From Aeromicrobium sp. Leaf350 (GTDB taxonomy: Bacteria > Actinomycetota > Actinomycetes > Propionibacteriales > Nocardioidaceae): DNA of 64,000 nt. This document shows, one piece after another, positions 23,773-32,781 of this stretch. Within the stretch, counting starts at the first letter, position 1. Each line of letters opens with the position of its first letter. The notes under the pieces were generated by a model. That model had not been told where the DNA came from, ran no database searches, and worked only from the letters and a program-made list of their open reading frames with translations. The stretch lies in the NCBI RefSeq assembly GCF_916858655.1, contig NZ_CAKASL010000002.1:558001-622000 (forward strand). Reading direction: 5' to 3'. Made by a program: the position numbers and the translations under genes.

Positions 23773-25278
23773 ATGGATCTCCTCCTCGAAGGGTTCGCCA
23801 CCGCGCTGACCCCCACCAACCTGCTGTTCGCCGTGATCGGCGTGCTGCTGGGCACCGCCGTCGGCGTGCTGCCCGGCATCGGACCGGCCATGACGGTCGC
23901 GCTGCTGCTGCCCGTCACCTACAGCGTCGAGCCGAGCAGCGCGCTGATCATGTTCGCCGGCATCTACTACGGCGGCATGTACGGCGGCTCGACGACGTCG
24001 ATCCTGCTCAACACACCGGGGGAGTCGTCCTCGGTCGTCACCGCCCTCGAGGGCAACAAGATGGCCAAGAAGGGGCGCGCCGCCCAGGCGCTCGCCACCG
24101 CGGCGATCGGCTCGTTCGTCGCCGGCACGATCGGCACGGTGCTGCTCGTGATCTTGGCGCCCAACATCGCCGACCTCGTCGTGAAGCTCGGGGCGCCCTC
24201 GTACTTCGCGATCATGCTGCTGGCGCTCTTCGCCGTGACCGCGGTGCTCGGGACCTCGAAGCTGCGCGGGTTCATCGCCCTGTTCCTGGGCCTGTCGATC
24301 GGACTGATCGGCACGACGACGGGCCAGGCGCGCCTGACGTTCGGCGAGGCGAAGCTGGCCGACGGCATCGACATCGTGGTCGTCGCGGTCGCGATCTTCG
24401 CGATCGGCGAGGCGCTCTGGGTGGCCGCGCACCTGCGCCGCAAGCCGCTCGACATCATCCCGGTCGGCCAGCCCTGGATGAGCCGCAGCGACTGGGGTCG
24501 CTCGTGGAAGCCCTGGCTCCGCGGCACCGCCTTCGGGTTCCCGTTCGGTGCCTTGCCTGCCGGTGGCGCCGAGGTGCCGACCTTCCTGTCGTACATCACC
24601 GAGCGTCGGCTGACGAAGCATCCCGAGGAGTTCGGGAACGGTGCGATCGAGGGCGTCGCGGGTCCGGAGGCGGCCAACAACGCGTCCGCCGCAGGCACGC
24701 TCGTGCCGCTGCTCGCGATCGGCCTGCCGACCACGGCCACCGCCGCGGTCATCCTGGTGGCCATCCAGAGCTACGGCCTGCAGCCCGGTCCGCAGTTCCT
24801 CGACTCCAACCCGGAGCTCGTCTGGGGCCTGCTCGCGAGCCTGTTCATCGCGAACACGCTGCTGCTCGTCATCAACCTGCCACTGGCGCCGGTGTGGGCC
24901 AAGCTGCTGCAGATCCCGCGTCCCTACCTGTACGCAGGGATCCTGTTCTTCGCCTCGCTGGGCGCCTTCAGCGTCAACTTCGACGCGTTCGACCTGGCCC
25001 TGCTCGGCGTGCTCGGTCTGCTCGGGCTGGCGATGCGGCGGTTCGGCCTCCCGGTCCTGCCGCTCATCATCGGCGTGATCCTCGGCCCCCGCGTCGAGAA
25101 CCAGCTCGCGGAGGCACTGGCGATCTCGCAGGGCGACGTCTCGACGCTGTGGAGCGAGCCGGTCGCGGTCGTCGTCTACGTCGTGATGGCGCTGCTGCTG
25201 GTCGGCACGATCGTGGCGGGCCGGCGCGCCGGCGCTGCCGCCCCGGGTCCGGAGAAGAAGGAAGAGGTGTCCGCATGA
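23773..25278 (+). CDS. tctA: Tripartite tricarboxylate transporter large permease (TctA)
   Basis: 501 residues with about ten or more membrane helices. The two family signatures are present: [20 protein letters not shown] near residue 33 and [19 protein letters not shown] near 65; the repeat half has [20 protein letters not shown]. This is the transport channel, driven by ion gradient. Length is standard. Confidence 0.93.
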   Translation: MDLLLEGFATALTPTNLLFAVIGVLLGTAVGVLPGIGPAMTVALLLPVTYSVEPSSALIMFAGIYYGGMYGGSTTSILLNTPGESSSVVTALEGNKMAKKGRAAQALATAAIGSFVAGTIGTVLLVILAPNIADLVVKLGAPSYFAIMLLALFAVTAVLGTSKLRGFIALFLGLSIGLIGTTTGQARLTFGEAKLADGIDIVVVAVAIFAIGEALWVAAHLRRKPLDIIPVGQPWMSRSDWGRSWKPWLRGTAFGFPFGALPAGGAEVPTFLSYITERRLTKHPEEFGNGAIEGVAGPEAANNASAAGTLVPLLAIGLPTTATAAVILVAIQSYGLQPGPQFLDSNPELVWGLLASLFIANTLLLVINLPLAPVWAKLLQIPRPYLYAGILFFASLGAFSVNFDAFDLALLGVLGLLGLAMRRFGLPVLPLIIGVILGPRVENQLAEALAISQGDVSTLWSEPVAVVVYVVMALLLVGTIVAGRRAGAAAPGPEKKEEVSA

Positions 25279-25682
25279 CGGTCGTGGTGGCCTGGTCAGC
25301 CGACGAGTACGGCGCCGCGGCGCTCGCCCACGGGGCGGCGCAGGCGGAGCAGAAGCACGAGGACCTCGTGGTCGTGAACGTGACGCGCGGCGACGCCTAC
25401 GTCGACCGGCGCTACGCCGCGGACGAGGAGATCGCCCGGGTCACGGCCGCCGTGAAGGGGCTGGGCCTGGAGGTGCGGGTGGTCCACGGCGTCGTCGACG
25501 ACGTGCCGACGGCCGTGGTCGACGAGATCCGCACGACGCGGGCCTCGCTGGCGGTGGTCGGCATCCGCCACCGCTCGCCGGTGGGCAAGATGCTGCTCGG
25601 CAGCGTCGCGCAGCGCATCATCCTCGACGCGCCCTGCCCGGTCCTCGCGGTCAAGCCCGACCCCGAGGCCGACCTGATCTGA
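25275..25682 (+). CDS. Universal stress protein family protein
   Basis: 135 residues. Single Usp domain: [19 protein letters not shown] at the N-terminus and ATP-loop signature [20 protein letters not shown] with the end PCPVLAVKP. It overlaps the tctA stop by 4 nt, so it belongs to the transporter operon. A Usp paired with a tripartite transporter is a recurring arrangement; a nucleotide-sensing role for the carrier is a guess. Confidence 0.85.
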   Translation: MTVVVAWSADEYGAAALAHGAAQAEQKHEDLVVVNVTRGDAYVDRRYAADEEIARVTAAVKGLGLEVRVVHGVVDDVPTAVVDEIRTTRASLAVVGIRHRSPVGKMLLGSVAQRIILDAPCPVLAVKPDPEADLI

Positions 25683-25684
25683 GC

Positions 25685-25801
25685 TCAGTCGGCAGCGGGG
25701 GCGTCCTCGGACGCCTCCGCGTCGGCCCCCGGGATCGCGCAGACGCCGTCGACGCACACCGGGGCGTCGGCGTCGCCCACGAGCTCGAACGGGCCGCTCA
25801 C
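25685..25801 (-). CDS. 38-residue CxxxxC protein coupled to dsbA
   Basis: GTG at 25801 overlaps the DsbA stop (GTGA). It codes MSGPFELVGDADAPVCVDGVC followed by an acidic tail AIPGADAEASEDAPAAD. The two Cys in CVDGVC and the position right behind a thiol oxidoreductase suggest a redox or metal-binding role, or a DsbA substrate. Similar short FxLVGD..VCVDGVC peptides seem familiar from other actinobacteria, but I cannot confirm that here. Confidence 0.55.
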   Translation of the reverse strand: MSGPFELVGDADAPVCVDGVCAIPGADAEASEDAPAAD

Positions 25802-26451
25802 GCGCTGGCTCCGGCCTCGGTGACGACGCGCTCCAGGGCCGACACGAACACGTCGGGGGACTGGGCGCCCGAGACCGCGAGCCGACCGTCGAACACGTAG
25901 AACGGGACGCCGCCGATGCCGTACTCGATCGCCTGCTCCTGGTCGGCCCGGACGGCGGTCAGGTAGGTGCCGTCGGCCAGGTCCTTCAGCACCGCGTCAC
26001 GGTCGAGGCCGACCTCGGCCGCCAGGTCGGCGAGCTCCTCGGCGTGGTTGAGGTTGCGGCCCTGCTCGAAGTACGCGGCGAGCAGCCGCTCCTTGAGCTC
26101 GGCCTGCAGCCCGTGGGCCTTGGCGTGGTGCAGGGCCTGGTGGGCCAGCACCGTGTTCGCGTGCTGCAGGGAGCCGAAGTCGTACGCCAGCCCCTCGCCC
26201 GCGGCGAGCTCGGTCATCTGCGCCAGCATCTGCTCGGCCTGGGCCGTGGGCATCCCCTTGTGCTTCGCCAGGAACTCCGCCTCGGTGCCCGCGTAGTCGA
26301 CGGGCGTGTCGGGGGAGAGCTCGAAGGAGTGGTACTCGACCTCGACCTCCCCGTCGAAGCGGGCCACGGCCTGCTCGAAGCGACGCTTGCCCACGAAGCA
26401 CCAGGGGCAGGCGATGTCGGACCACACGTCGACCTTCACCACATTGCTCAT
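25798..26451 (-). CDS. DsbA-family (FrnE-like) oxidoreductase
   Basis: 217 residues, no signal peptide. The thioredoxin-fold active site is SDIACPWCFVGKRRFEQA near residue 15 with the CPWC pair; the cis-Pro segment is GIGGVPFYVFDGRLAVSGAQ. This matches cytoplasmic FrnE-like members used in polyketide metabolism and oxidative-stress defence. Divergent from the NRPS-like gene by 74 bp. Confidence 0.88.
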   Translation of the reverse strand: MSNVVKVDVWSDIACPWCFVGKRRFEQAVARFDGEVEVEYHSFELSPDTPVDYAGTEAEFLAKHKGMPTAQAEQMLAQMTELAAGEGLAYDFGSLQHANTVLAHQALHHAKAHGLQAELKERLLAAYFEQGRNLNHAEELADLAAEVGLDRDAVLKDLADGTYLTAVRADQEQAIEYGIGGVPFYVFDGRLAVSGAQSPDVFVSALERVVTEAGASA

Positions 26452-26525
26452 GACTCGTCCAACAGCACGATCGACGCGCCTGTTCCCGTCACCGGGCGTT
26501 CACCTGCGCGTGGGAGCATCGGCCG

Positions 26526-29500
26526 GTGACCGACCCCGCGGCCTCGCCGCTGCTTCGATCCGCGACCGCCCCGTCGCCCCGCACTCTCGTCGAGGTGCTC
26601 CGCACGACGGCCGAGACGGTCCCCGAGTCGCCCGCGGTCGACAACGGGGCCGAGGTCCTGACCTACGCGGAGTTCTGGGAGCGTGCCTCGCTCCTGGCCG
26701 ACGAGCTGCACGCACTCGGGGTCGGGCGCGGTGACCGTGTGGGCGTCCGCATCGACTCCGGGACCGTCGACCTGTACACCGCGATCGCCGGGGTCCTCGT
26801 CGCAGGGGCCGCCTACGTCCCGGTCGACGTGGACGACCCCGCTGAGCGCGCGCGCACGGTGCTCGGCGAGGCGGCGGTCGCCGCCGTCGTCGGTGACGGG
26901 CTCCAGGTCGCGCTGCGCCGTCCGGCCCGTGAGCTCACGGAGGACGAGCGGGCGTTCCCCACCACGGAGGACGACGCCTGGATCATCTTCACCTCCGGCT
27001 CGACCGGCACGCCCAAGGGTGTCGCCGTGCGGCACCGCAACGCGGCCGCGTTCGTCGACGCGGAGGCCCGCTGGTTCCTCGCGGACGCCCCGCTCGGGCC
27101 GGGCGACCGCGTGATGGCCGGACTCTCGGTCGCCTTCGACGCGTCCTGCGAGGAGATGTGGCTCGCCTGGCGCCACGGCGCGTGCCTCGTCCCCGCTCCG
27201 CGCTCGCTCGTCAAGAGCGGCGCCGAGCTCGGCGGCTGGCTCGTCGCCAACGGCATCACGGTCGTCTCGACCGTCCCGACCCTCGTGTCGCTCTGGCCGA
27301 CCTCGGCCCTCGACCGGGTTCGCCTGCTGATCCTCGGCGGCGAGGCGTGCCCGCCCGAGATCGGCGCCCGGCTCGCCACGCCGGACCGCGAGGTCTGGAA
27401 CACCTACGGCCCCACCGAGGCCACGGTCGTCGCCTGCGGCGCCCGGCTCGGTCCCGAGGGACCCGTCCGCATCGGTCTGCCGCTCGACGGCTGGGACCTC
27501 GCGGTGGTCGACGCCGAGGGCCGCCCGGTGCCCGAGGGCGCGAGCGGCGAGCTGATCATCGGCGGGGTCGGCCTGGCCCGCTACCTCGACCCGGCCAAGG
27601 ACGCCGAGAAGTACGCGGCGATGCCGACGCTCGGCTGGGACCGCGCGTACCGCAGCGGCGACGTCGTCGTGAACGACCCGGAGGGCCTGCTCTTCACGGG
27701 CCGGGCCGACGACCAGGTCAAGATCGGTGGCCGCCGCATCGAGCTGGGCGAGCTCGACAGCGCGTTGCTGGGCCTTCCGGGGGTCGTGGCCGCTGCGGCG
27801 GCCATTCGCAAGAGTGCGGCCGGCAACACGGTCCTGGTCGGCTACGTGCGCGTCGACGACGCGTTCGACAGCGCCGCGGCGACCCAGCACCTGCGGGCGA
27901 CGATGCCGGCGGCCCTCGTGCCGCGGCTCGCCCAGGTCGACACGATCCCCACGCGCACGTCAGGCAAGGTCGACCGCGACGCGCTGCCGTGGCCGCTCCC
28001 TGCGGACGAGTCGGCCACGGCCCATCTCGGTCCGGGCGCGACCTGGTTGGCCCAGATCTGGCGCGACCTCCTGGGGGCCAGCCCCGACGGGGCGGACGCC
28101 GACTTCTTCGACCTCGGCGGCGGGAGCCTGACAGCGGCCCAGCTCGTCGCGCGGGTCCGCGAGGAGGTCCCCGAGCTGACCGTGGCGGACGTCTACGAGC
28201 ACCCGACGCTCGGCGACCTCGCCACGGTGCTGGAGTCGCTGCGCGGTCGCGACTCGCGCTCCAACGAGACGGTCCACCCCGTGCCGGTCGGGTCGCAGAT
28301 CGCCCTCTCGGTCGCCACGGTGGTCGCCCGGACGGTGGGCGGGCTGCGGTGGCTCGCCTGGACGGGGGTCGGCGTGCTCGCCGCCCGGTCGGCCTTCGAC
28401 GCGGCGTGGCTGCCGGACCTGTCCTGGGCCTGGGTGGCGGTCCTCTGGGTCCTGCTCGTGCTGCCGCCGGGCCGGATCCTCGTGGCTGCCGCCCTCGTCC
28501 GCGCCGTCCTCCTCGGAGTGCGCCCGGGCACCTATCGTCGAGGCGGGGCCACCCACGTGCGGGTCTGGTTCGCCGAACGGCTCGCCGACGAGGTCGGGGC
28601 CACCAGCCTGTCCTCCGCCGCATTGACGACCGTGTACGCCAAGCTGCTCGGCTGCTCGGTGGGGCGTGGCGTCGACCTCCACACGATCCCGCCCGTGACG
28701 GGCCTGCTGACGCTCGGTGCGCACTGCTCGCTCGAGCCCGAGGTCGACGTGGCCGGCCACTGGGTCGACGGCGGCACGTTCCACCTCGGTCGGGTCACGG
28801 TCGGCAAGAACGCCCGGGTCGGCACCCGGAGCACGCTGGCCGGGGGAGCGAGCGTCGGGGCGGGCGCCGAGATCGCGCCCGGATCCGCCGTGTTCGGACC
28901 GGTGCCCGAGGGCGAGTACTGGTCCGGGGCGCCGGCGGAGGCCGTCGGCCCGGCGCGAGGTCCGGCGGTGTCGACCAAGGCCCGCCGCAGTCCCGCCTGG
29001 ATGGTTGCGTACGCCGTGACCGCACCTGCGCTCGCTGCGCTTCCGGGTCTGTGCGTGGCCGTGGCTGCCCTGGCCTGGGTCGCCGTCGCGGGGTTCCCCG
29101 ACGACCTCGGGTCGGCGCTGCTGACGGCGGGCATCGCGGTGCCTCTCGTGACCCTCGCCGCTGGAGTGCTCCTCGCCGGCGCGATCATCGCCGTCGTGCG
29201 GCTGCAGTCGCACGGCCTGCAGCCCGGCACGCATCCCATCCACGGCTCGCAGGCCTGGCGCGCGTGGACGGTCCTTCGCGTGCTCGACGAGGCCCGCAGT
29301 TGGCTCTTCCCGCTCTACTCCAGCTTCCTCACCCCGACGTGGCTCCGGCTGCTCGGCGCCAAGATCGGCGACGACGTCGAGGCGTCGACCGTGCTGATGA
29401 TCCCGAGCCTCACCACGGTCAACGACGGCGCCTTCCTCGCCGACGACACGATGCTCGGGATGTACGAGCTCGGCGGTGGCTGGTTGCGGGTCGAACGCGT

Positions 29501-30389
29501 CAAGATCGGTCGCCGGGCCTTCGTCGGCAACTCCGGGATGACCGCTCCGGGCCGCAAGGTGCCGAAGGGCGGGCTGGTCGCCGTGCTGTCGGCGGCTCCT
29601 CGACGCGGCACCGCGAAGGCGGGGTCCTCGTGGCTCGGCAGCCCTCCCACGCAGCTGCGCCGGTCGGCGGGCGAGAGCGACGCCTCCCGCACGTTCGCCC
29701 CGGCGCGACGTCTGCGGGTCCTGCGGGCGCTCGTCGAGACCTGTCGCATCACCGCGGTCTGGGTGTCGGCCTGGATCGGTGTGCTCGTCGTCGCCGCGCT
29801 GCTCCTCCTGCTGGACCGGACGTCGGTCGGCGTCACAGCGCTCGTGGGCGGCCTGGTGCTCGCGGGCGCGGGCCTGCTCGCGGCGTCCGTGTCGACGCTC
29901 GCGAAGTGGTCACTCGTCGGTCGCGTGCGCGCCGGCGGTCATCCGCTGTGGAGCGGGTTCGTCTGGCGCAACGAGCTGGCGGACGCCTTCGTCGAGGTCG
30001 TCGCCGCACCCTGGTTCACGCGGCACGTCCTGGCGACGCCCCTGCTCAACGCGTGGCTGCGCTCGCTGGGCGCAAGGATCGGGCGCGGCGTCTGGTGCGA
30101 GTCCTACTGGCTGCCCGAGACCGACCTCGTCCGGCTCGACGCCGGCAGCACGGTCAATCGAGGGTGCGTGGTGCAGACCCACCTGTTCCATGATCGGATA
30201 CTCAGCATGGACACGGTCAGGTTCGCTGCGGGAGCCACCCTCGGACCTCACGGCGTCGTGCTCCCGGCCGCGTCGCTGGGTCGCCACGCCACCGTCGGAC
30301 CGGTCTCGCTCGTGATGCGGGGCGAGGGCGTCCCGGCCAAGACCCGCTGGATCGGCAACCCCATCGGCCCGTGGGTCGATGCCGGATGA
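26526..30389 (+). CDS. Pls/PosA-family nonribosomal peptide synthetase (poly-amino-acid polymerase type)
   Basis: 1287 residues from GTG. Adenylation domain about 20-500: A3 IIFTSGSTGTPKGVAVRH, A4 FDASCEEMW, A5 NTYGPTEATV, A7 YRSGDVV, A8 KIGGRRIELGELDS, A10 TRTSGKVDRDALP. Carrier domain with phosphopantetheine Ser534 in LGGGSLTAA. No condensation or thioesterase domain. The rest has six membrane helices around three tandem hexapeptide-repeat (acyltransferase-like) domains, for example VTVGKNARVGTRSTLAGGAS. This is exactly the layout of epsilon-poly-lysine synthetase, where the C-terminal domains join activated monomers into an isopeptide chain. The Asp in A4 indicates an alpha-amino acid; the acidic EE nearby may favour a basic side chain (inference). 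The product is not known. Confidence 0.88.
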   Translation: MTDPAASPLLRSATAPSPRTLVEVLRTTAETVPESPAVDNGAEVLTYAEFWERASLLADELHALGVGRGDRVGVRIDSGTVDLYTAIAGVLVAGAAYVPVDVDDPAERARTVLGEAAVAAVVGDGLQVALRRPARELTEDERAFPTTEDDAWIIFTSGSTGTPKGVAVRHRNAAAFVDAEARWFLADAPLGPGDRVMAGLSVAFDASCEEMWLAWRHGACLVPAPRSLVKSGAELGGWLVANGITVVSTVPTLVSLWPTSALDRVRLLILGGEACPPEIGARLATPDREVWNTYGPTEATVVACGARLGPEGPVRIGLPLDGWDLAVVDAEGRPVPEGASGELIIGGVGLARYLDPAKDAEKYAAMPTLGWDRAYRSGDVVVNDPEGLLFTGRADDQVKIGGRRIELGELDSALLGLPGVVAAAAAIRKSAAGNTVLVGYVRVDDAFDSAAATQHLRATMPAALVPRLAQVDTIPTRTSGKVDRDALPWPLPADESATAHLGPGATWLAQIWRDLLGASPDGADADFFDLGGGSLTAAQLVARVREEVPELTVADVYEHPTLGDLATVLESLRGRDSRSNETVHPVPVGSQIALSVATVVARTVGGLRWLAWTGVGVLAARSAFDAAWLPDLSWAWVAVLWVLLVLPPGRILVAAALVRAVLLGVRPGTYRRGGATHVRVWFAERLADEVGATSLSSAALTTVYAKLLGCSVGRGVDLHTIPPVTGLLTLGAHCSLEPEVDVAGHWVDGGTFHLGRVTVGKNARVGTRSTLAGGASVGAGAEIAPGSAVFGPVPEGEYWSGAPAEAVGPARGPAVSTKARRSPAWMVAYAVTAPALAALPGLCVAVAALAWVAVAGFPDDLGSALLTAGIAVPLVTLAAGVLLAGAIIAVVRLQSHGLQPGTHPIHGSQAWRAWTVLRVLDEARSWLFPLYSSFLTPTWLRLLGAKIGDDVEASTVLMIPSLTTVNDGAFLADDTMLGMYELGGGWLRVERVKIGRRAFVGNSGMTAPGRKVPKGGLVAVLSAAPRRGTAKAGSSWLGSPPTQLRRSAGESDASRTFAPARRLRVLRALVETCRITAVWVSAWIGVLVVAALLLLLDRTSVGVTALVGGLVLAGAGLLAASVSTLAKWSLVGRVRAGGHPLWSGFVWRNELADAFVEVVAAPWFTRHVLATPLLNAWLRSLGARIGRGVWCESYWLPETDLVRLDAGSTVNRGCVVQTHLFHDRILSMDTVRFAAGATLGPHGVVLPAASLGRHATVGPVSLVMRGEGVPAKTRWIGNPIGPWVDAG

Positions 30390-31711
30390 GGGGTCCGCTC
30401 AGTCGCCTGCGGGGCCCCCGGGGCAACGACGTCTACGTGCCGCACCACGGTGATCCGACGTTCCGCGTGCGGCACTACGACCTGGACCTGACGATCGTGC
30501 TCGTCACGAACTCGCTGTCCGGCGTCGCGACCCTGTCCTGCCACGCGCTCGAGGACCTCGACGACTTCGCGCTCGACCTCTACCGGCTGCGCGTCTCGAA
30601 GATCAAGGTCGACGGCGCCGCCCCGGCCAAGTTCACGCAGCGCCAGCACCGACTCGTGGTGAGGCCCCGGCGCACGATCCCGGCCGGCACCGACTTCACG
30701 GTCCAGGTGGCCTACCACGGGTCGCCGCAGCCGATGCCCGGGCCGGACGGCGAGGCCGGCTGGGAGGAGCTCGCCGACGGCCTGATCGTCGCTTCGCAGC
30801 CGCACGGGGCACCCAGCTGGTACCCGTGCAACGACCGGCCGGACGACAAGGCCACCTACGGCTTCGAGATCACGGTGCCCCAGGGCTACACCGCCGTCGC
30901 GAACGGTCGAGCCGGCCAGACGCGTCGGCGGGGGAGCACGGTCCGCTGGTCGTACACGGAGTCGTCGCCCATGGCCAGCTATCTCGCCACGGTGCAGGTC
31001 GGTCGCTACGTGGCGCTGACGGGCAAGGCCGCCGGGGTCGAGCTCACGACCTGGTGCCCGCCGGGGCGCAAGTCCCAGGTCGCCGACGCCTTCGGCGACC
31101 AGCCCGCGATGGTCGAGGCCTTCAGTCGGCTCTTCGGCCCGTACCCGTTCGACACGTACGCGGCGGTCGTGACCGACGACGAGCTCGAGATCCCGCTCGA
31201 GGCGCACAGCCTGTCGATCTTCGGGTCGAACCTCGCCGATCGCGACTGGGCCGCCCAGCGCCTCATCGCGCACGAGCTGGCCCATCAGTGGTTCGGCAAC
31301 AGCGTGACGCTGCAGCACTGGCGCGACATCTGGCTGCACGAGGGCTTCGCCTGCTACGCGGAGTGGCTTTGGTCGGAGGAGTCCGGGGGGCTCACGGCAG
31401 ACGCGCAGGCGCAGGAGCACCACGACCTCCTGTCCGGCCTGCGTCAGGACCTGGTGCTGTCGGACCCCGGGCCGGACGACATGTTCGACGACCGGGTCTA
31501 CAAGCGGGGCGCGCTCATGCTCCACGCCCTGCGACTCAGGCTCGGCGACGAGGCCTTCTTCGAGCTGCTGCGCACCTGGTCGGAGCGGTTCCGGCACGCC
31601 AACGTCACGACCGACGACTTCGTCGACCTGGTGGCGGAGACGACCGGGGTCGACGGCGCCGACTTCTTCGGCGCATGGCTCGACCACACGGCGCTGCCGC
31701 CGCTCACCTGA
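30386..31711 (+). CDS. M1-family zinc metallopeptidase (aminopeptidase N-like)
   Basis: 441 residues, start at the ATGA overlap with the synthetase. Zinc motif HELAH followed by exactly 18 residues and E (IWLHEGFACYAEW) is the gluzincin HEXXH-X18-E. The usual GAMEN loop is changed to EIPLEAHSLS. No signal peptide or membrane segment. Short M1 proteins without the C-terminal helical domain are common in actinobacteria. Because M1-type enzymes are reported to degrade epsilon-poly-lysine in its producer, the coupling to the Pls-like gene may mean product turnover. Convergent with the next gene, overlapping it by 8 bp. Confidence 0.87.
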   Translation: MRGPLSRLRGPRGNDVYVPHHGDPTFRVRHYDLDLTIVLVTNSLSGVATLSCHALEDLDDFALDLYRLRVSKIKVDGAAPAKFTQRQHRLVVRPRRTIPAGTDFTVQVAYHGSPQPMPGPDGEAGWEELADGLIVASQPHGAPSWYPCNDRPDDKATYGFEITVPQGYTAVANGRAGQTRRRGSTVRWSYTESSPMASYLATVQVGRYVALTGKAAGVELTTWCPPGRKSQVADAFGDQPAMVEAFSRLFGPYPFDTYAAVVTDDELEIPLEAHSLSIFGSNLADRDWAAQRLIAHELAHQWFGNSVTLQHWRDIWLHEGFACYAEWLWSEESGGLTADAQAQEHHDLLSGLRQDLVLSDPGPDDMFDDRVYKRGALMLHALRLRLGDEAFFELLRTWSERFRHANVTTDDFVDLVAETTGVDGADFFGAWLDHTALPPLT

Positions 31712-32159
31712 CGACGACCTCCCAGGGGCCGTCGGTGTCGACGGCGACGGCGGCCACGCACCCGGGTGGGGTCGTGAGCGAGCGGGCCACGAGGTGCTCC
31801 GGAGGCGGCGCGGTGATGCCGCTGCCGGCGCACTTGCCGCGCGCCTCGTGCTGCACCCATCCCTCGCGGCCGGGGCCGTCGACGTCGACCCCCACCGCGG
31901 CGTCCTCGCACCACGCGACGACCGCGACGTCGTCGTGGCGCGAGAGGCTCACGTGCCCGGCGCGAGGGCTCGGTGCCGGACCGGCGAGGCGCACGACGGG
32001 CCGTCCGTGGTCGCTGGCGCCGCAGGCCGGACACACCCGGCTCTCGACCACCTGGTCGAGGCCGGTGCCCAGAGCGGTGGCCACGGCGCGCCGCAGCAGC
32101 TGCTCGTCGTCCGCGTGCCCCCACGTCACCTCGACGCGGACCGGGCGCTTCGTCTCCAC
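31704..32159 (-). CDS. Compact 4'-phosphopantetheinyl transferase-like protein
   Basis: 151 residues from GTG 32159, chosen because the gene diverges from mpg at 32187. Near residue 75-110 it has VSLSRHDDVAVVAWCED, then GVDVDGPGREGWVQHEARGK, which resembles the Mg-binding GxD and the WxxxEAxxK motif of PPTases but with only about ten residues between them instead of thirty to forty. It could activate the carrier domain of the Pls-like enzyme. The shortened core leaves doubt about activity. A CPACG motif precedes it. Confidence 0.55.
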   Translation of the reverse strand: METKRPVRVEVTWGHADDEQLLRRAVATALGTGLDQVVESRVCPACGASDHGRPVVRLAGPAPSPRAGHVSLSRHDDVAVVAWCEDAAVGVDVDGPGREGWVQHEARGKCAGSGITAPPPEHLVARSLTTPPGCVAAVAVDTDGPWEVVVR

Positions 32160-32186
32160 CTGTCCAGTGTCCGGCACAGTGGGGGC

Positions 32187-32771
32187 ATGGACGCAACGGC
32201 TCGGGTCCGCCTCGACGGCCCGGTGGACGTGCGGGCCCGCGAGCTGCTCGGGCGCACCTTCACCGCCCACGGCGTCACGGTCGTGCTGACCGAGGTCGAG
32301 GCCTACGGCGGCACCGAGGACCCGGCTTCCCACGCCTTCACGCGCACGCCACGCTCCGAGATCATGTACGGCGCCTCCGGCCGGTTGTACGTGTACCGCT
32401 CATACGGGATCCACCACTGCGCGAACGTCGTGACGGGACCCACCGAGCAGGCGGCCGCCGTGCTGCTCAGGGCGGGCCGCGTCGTCGAGGGCCTCGAGCT
32501 CGCGCGCGAGCGTCGCGGCCCCGTCGCCGATCCACGCCTGGCCCGCGGGCCAGGGAATCTCGCCCAGGCGCTCGGCATCACGCTGGCCGACCTCGGCACG
32601 CCCGTCACCGAGGGGGACGGGTTCGGCCTCGGCGAGCGCGTCGAGGACCCCGACGTCGTGGCCGGCCCTCGCGTCGGCGTCTCGCTCGCTGCCGACGTGC
32701 CCTGGCGCTTCTGGATCGCCGGCGACCCGACCGTCTCGGCCTACCGCCGATCCCCGCGCGCGCCTCGATAG
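32187..32771 (+). CDS. mpg: 3-methyladenine DNA glycosylase (AAG/MPG family)
   Basis: 194 residues. Base-excision repair enzyme for alkylated purines. Catalytic Glu and Tyr intercalation region are in VVLTEVEAYGGTEDPASHAF, MYGASGRLYVYRSYGIHHC is the classic AAG motif and RLARGPGNLAQALGI the next. GGGGG lies just before ATG. It directly precedes tyrS as in mycobacteria. Confidence 0.92.
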   Translation: MDATARVRLDGPVDVRARELLGRTFTAHGVTVVLTEVEAYGGTEDPASHAFTRTPRSEIMYGASGRLYVYRSYGIHHCANVVTGPTEQAAAVLLRAGRVVEGLELARERRGPVADPRLARGPGNLAQALGITLADLGTPVTEGDGFGLGERVEDPDVVAGPRVGVSLAADVPWRFWIAGDPTVSAYRRSPRAPR

Positions 32772-32774
32772 TCT
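32769..32774 (+). promoter_or_regulatory. -10 hexamer TAGTCT for tyrS (leaderless)
   Basis: TAGTCT overlaps the mpg stop codon and ends 7 nt before the tyrS ATG at 32782, giving a leaderless tyrS transcript. Confidence 0.4.
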
Positions 32775-32781
32775 CGCGAGC

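Noticed and set aside
27158-30193. 1011-codon frame inside the Pls-like gene
   Set aside because: Out-of-frame shadow of a gene with all A-domain motifs.
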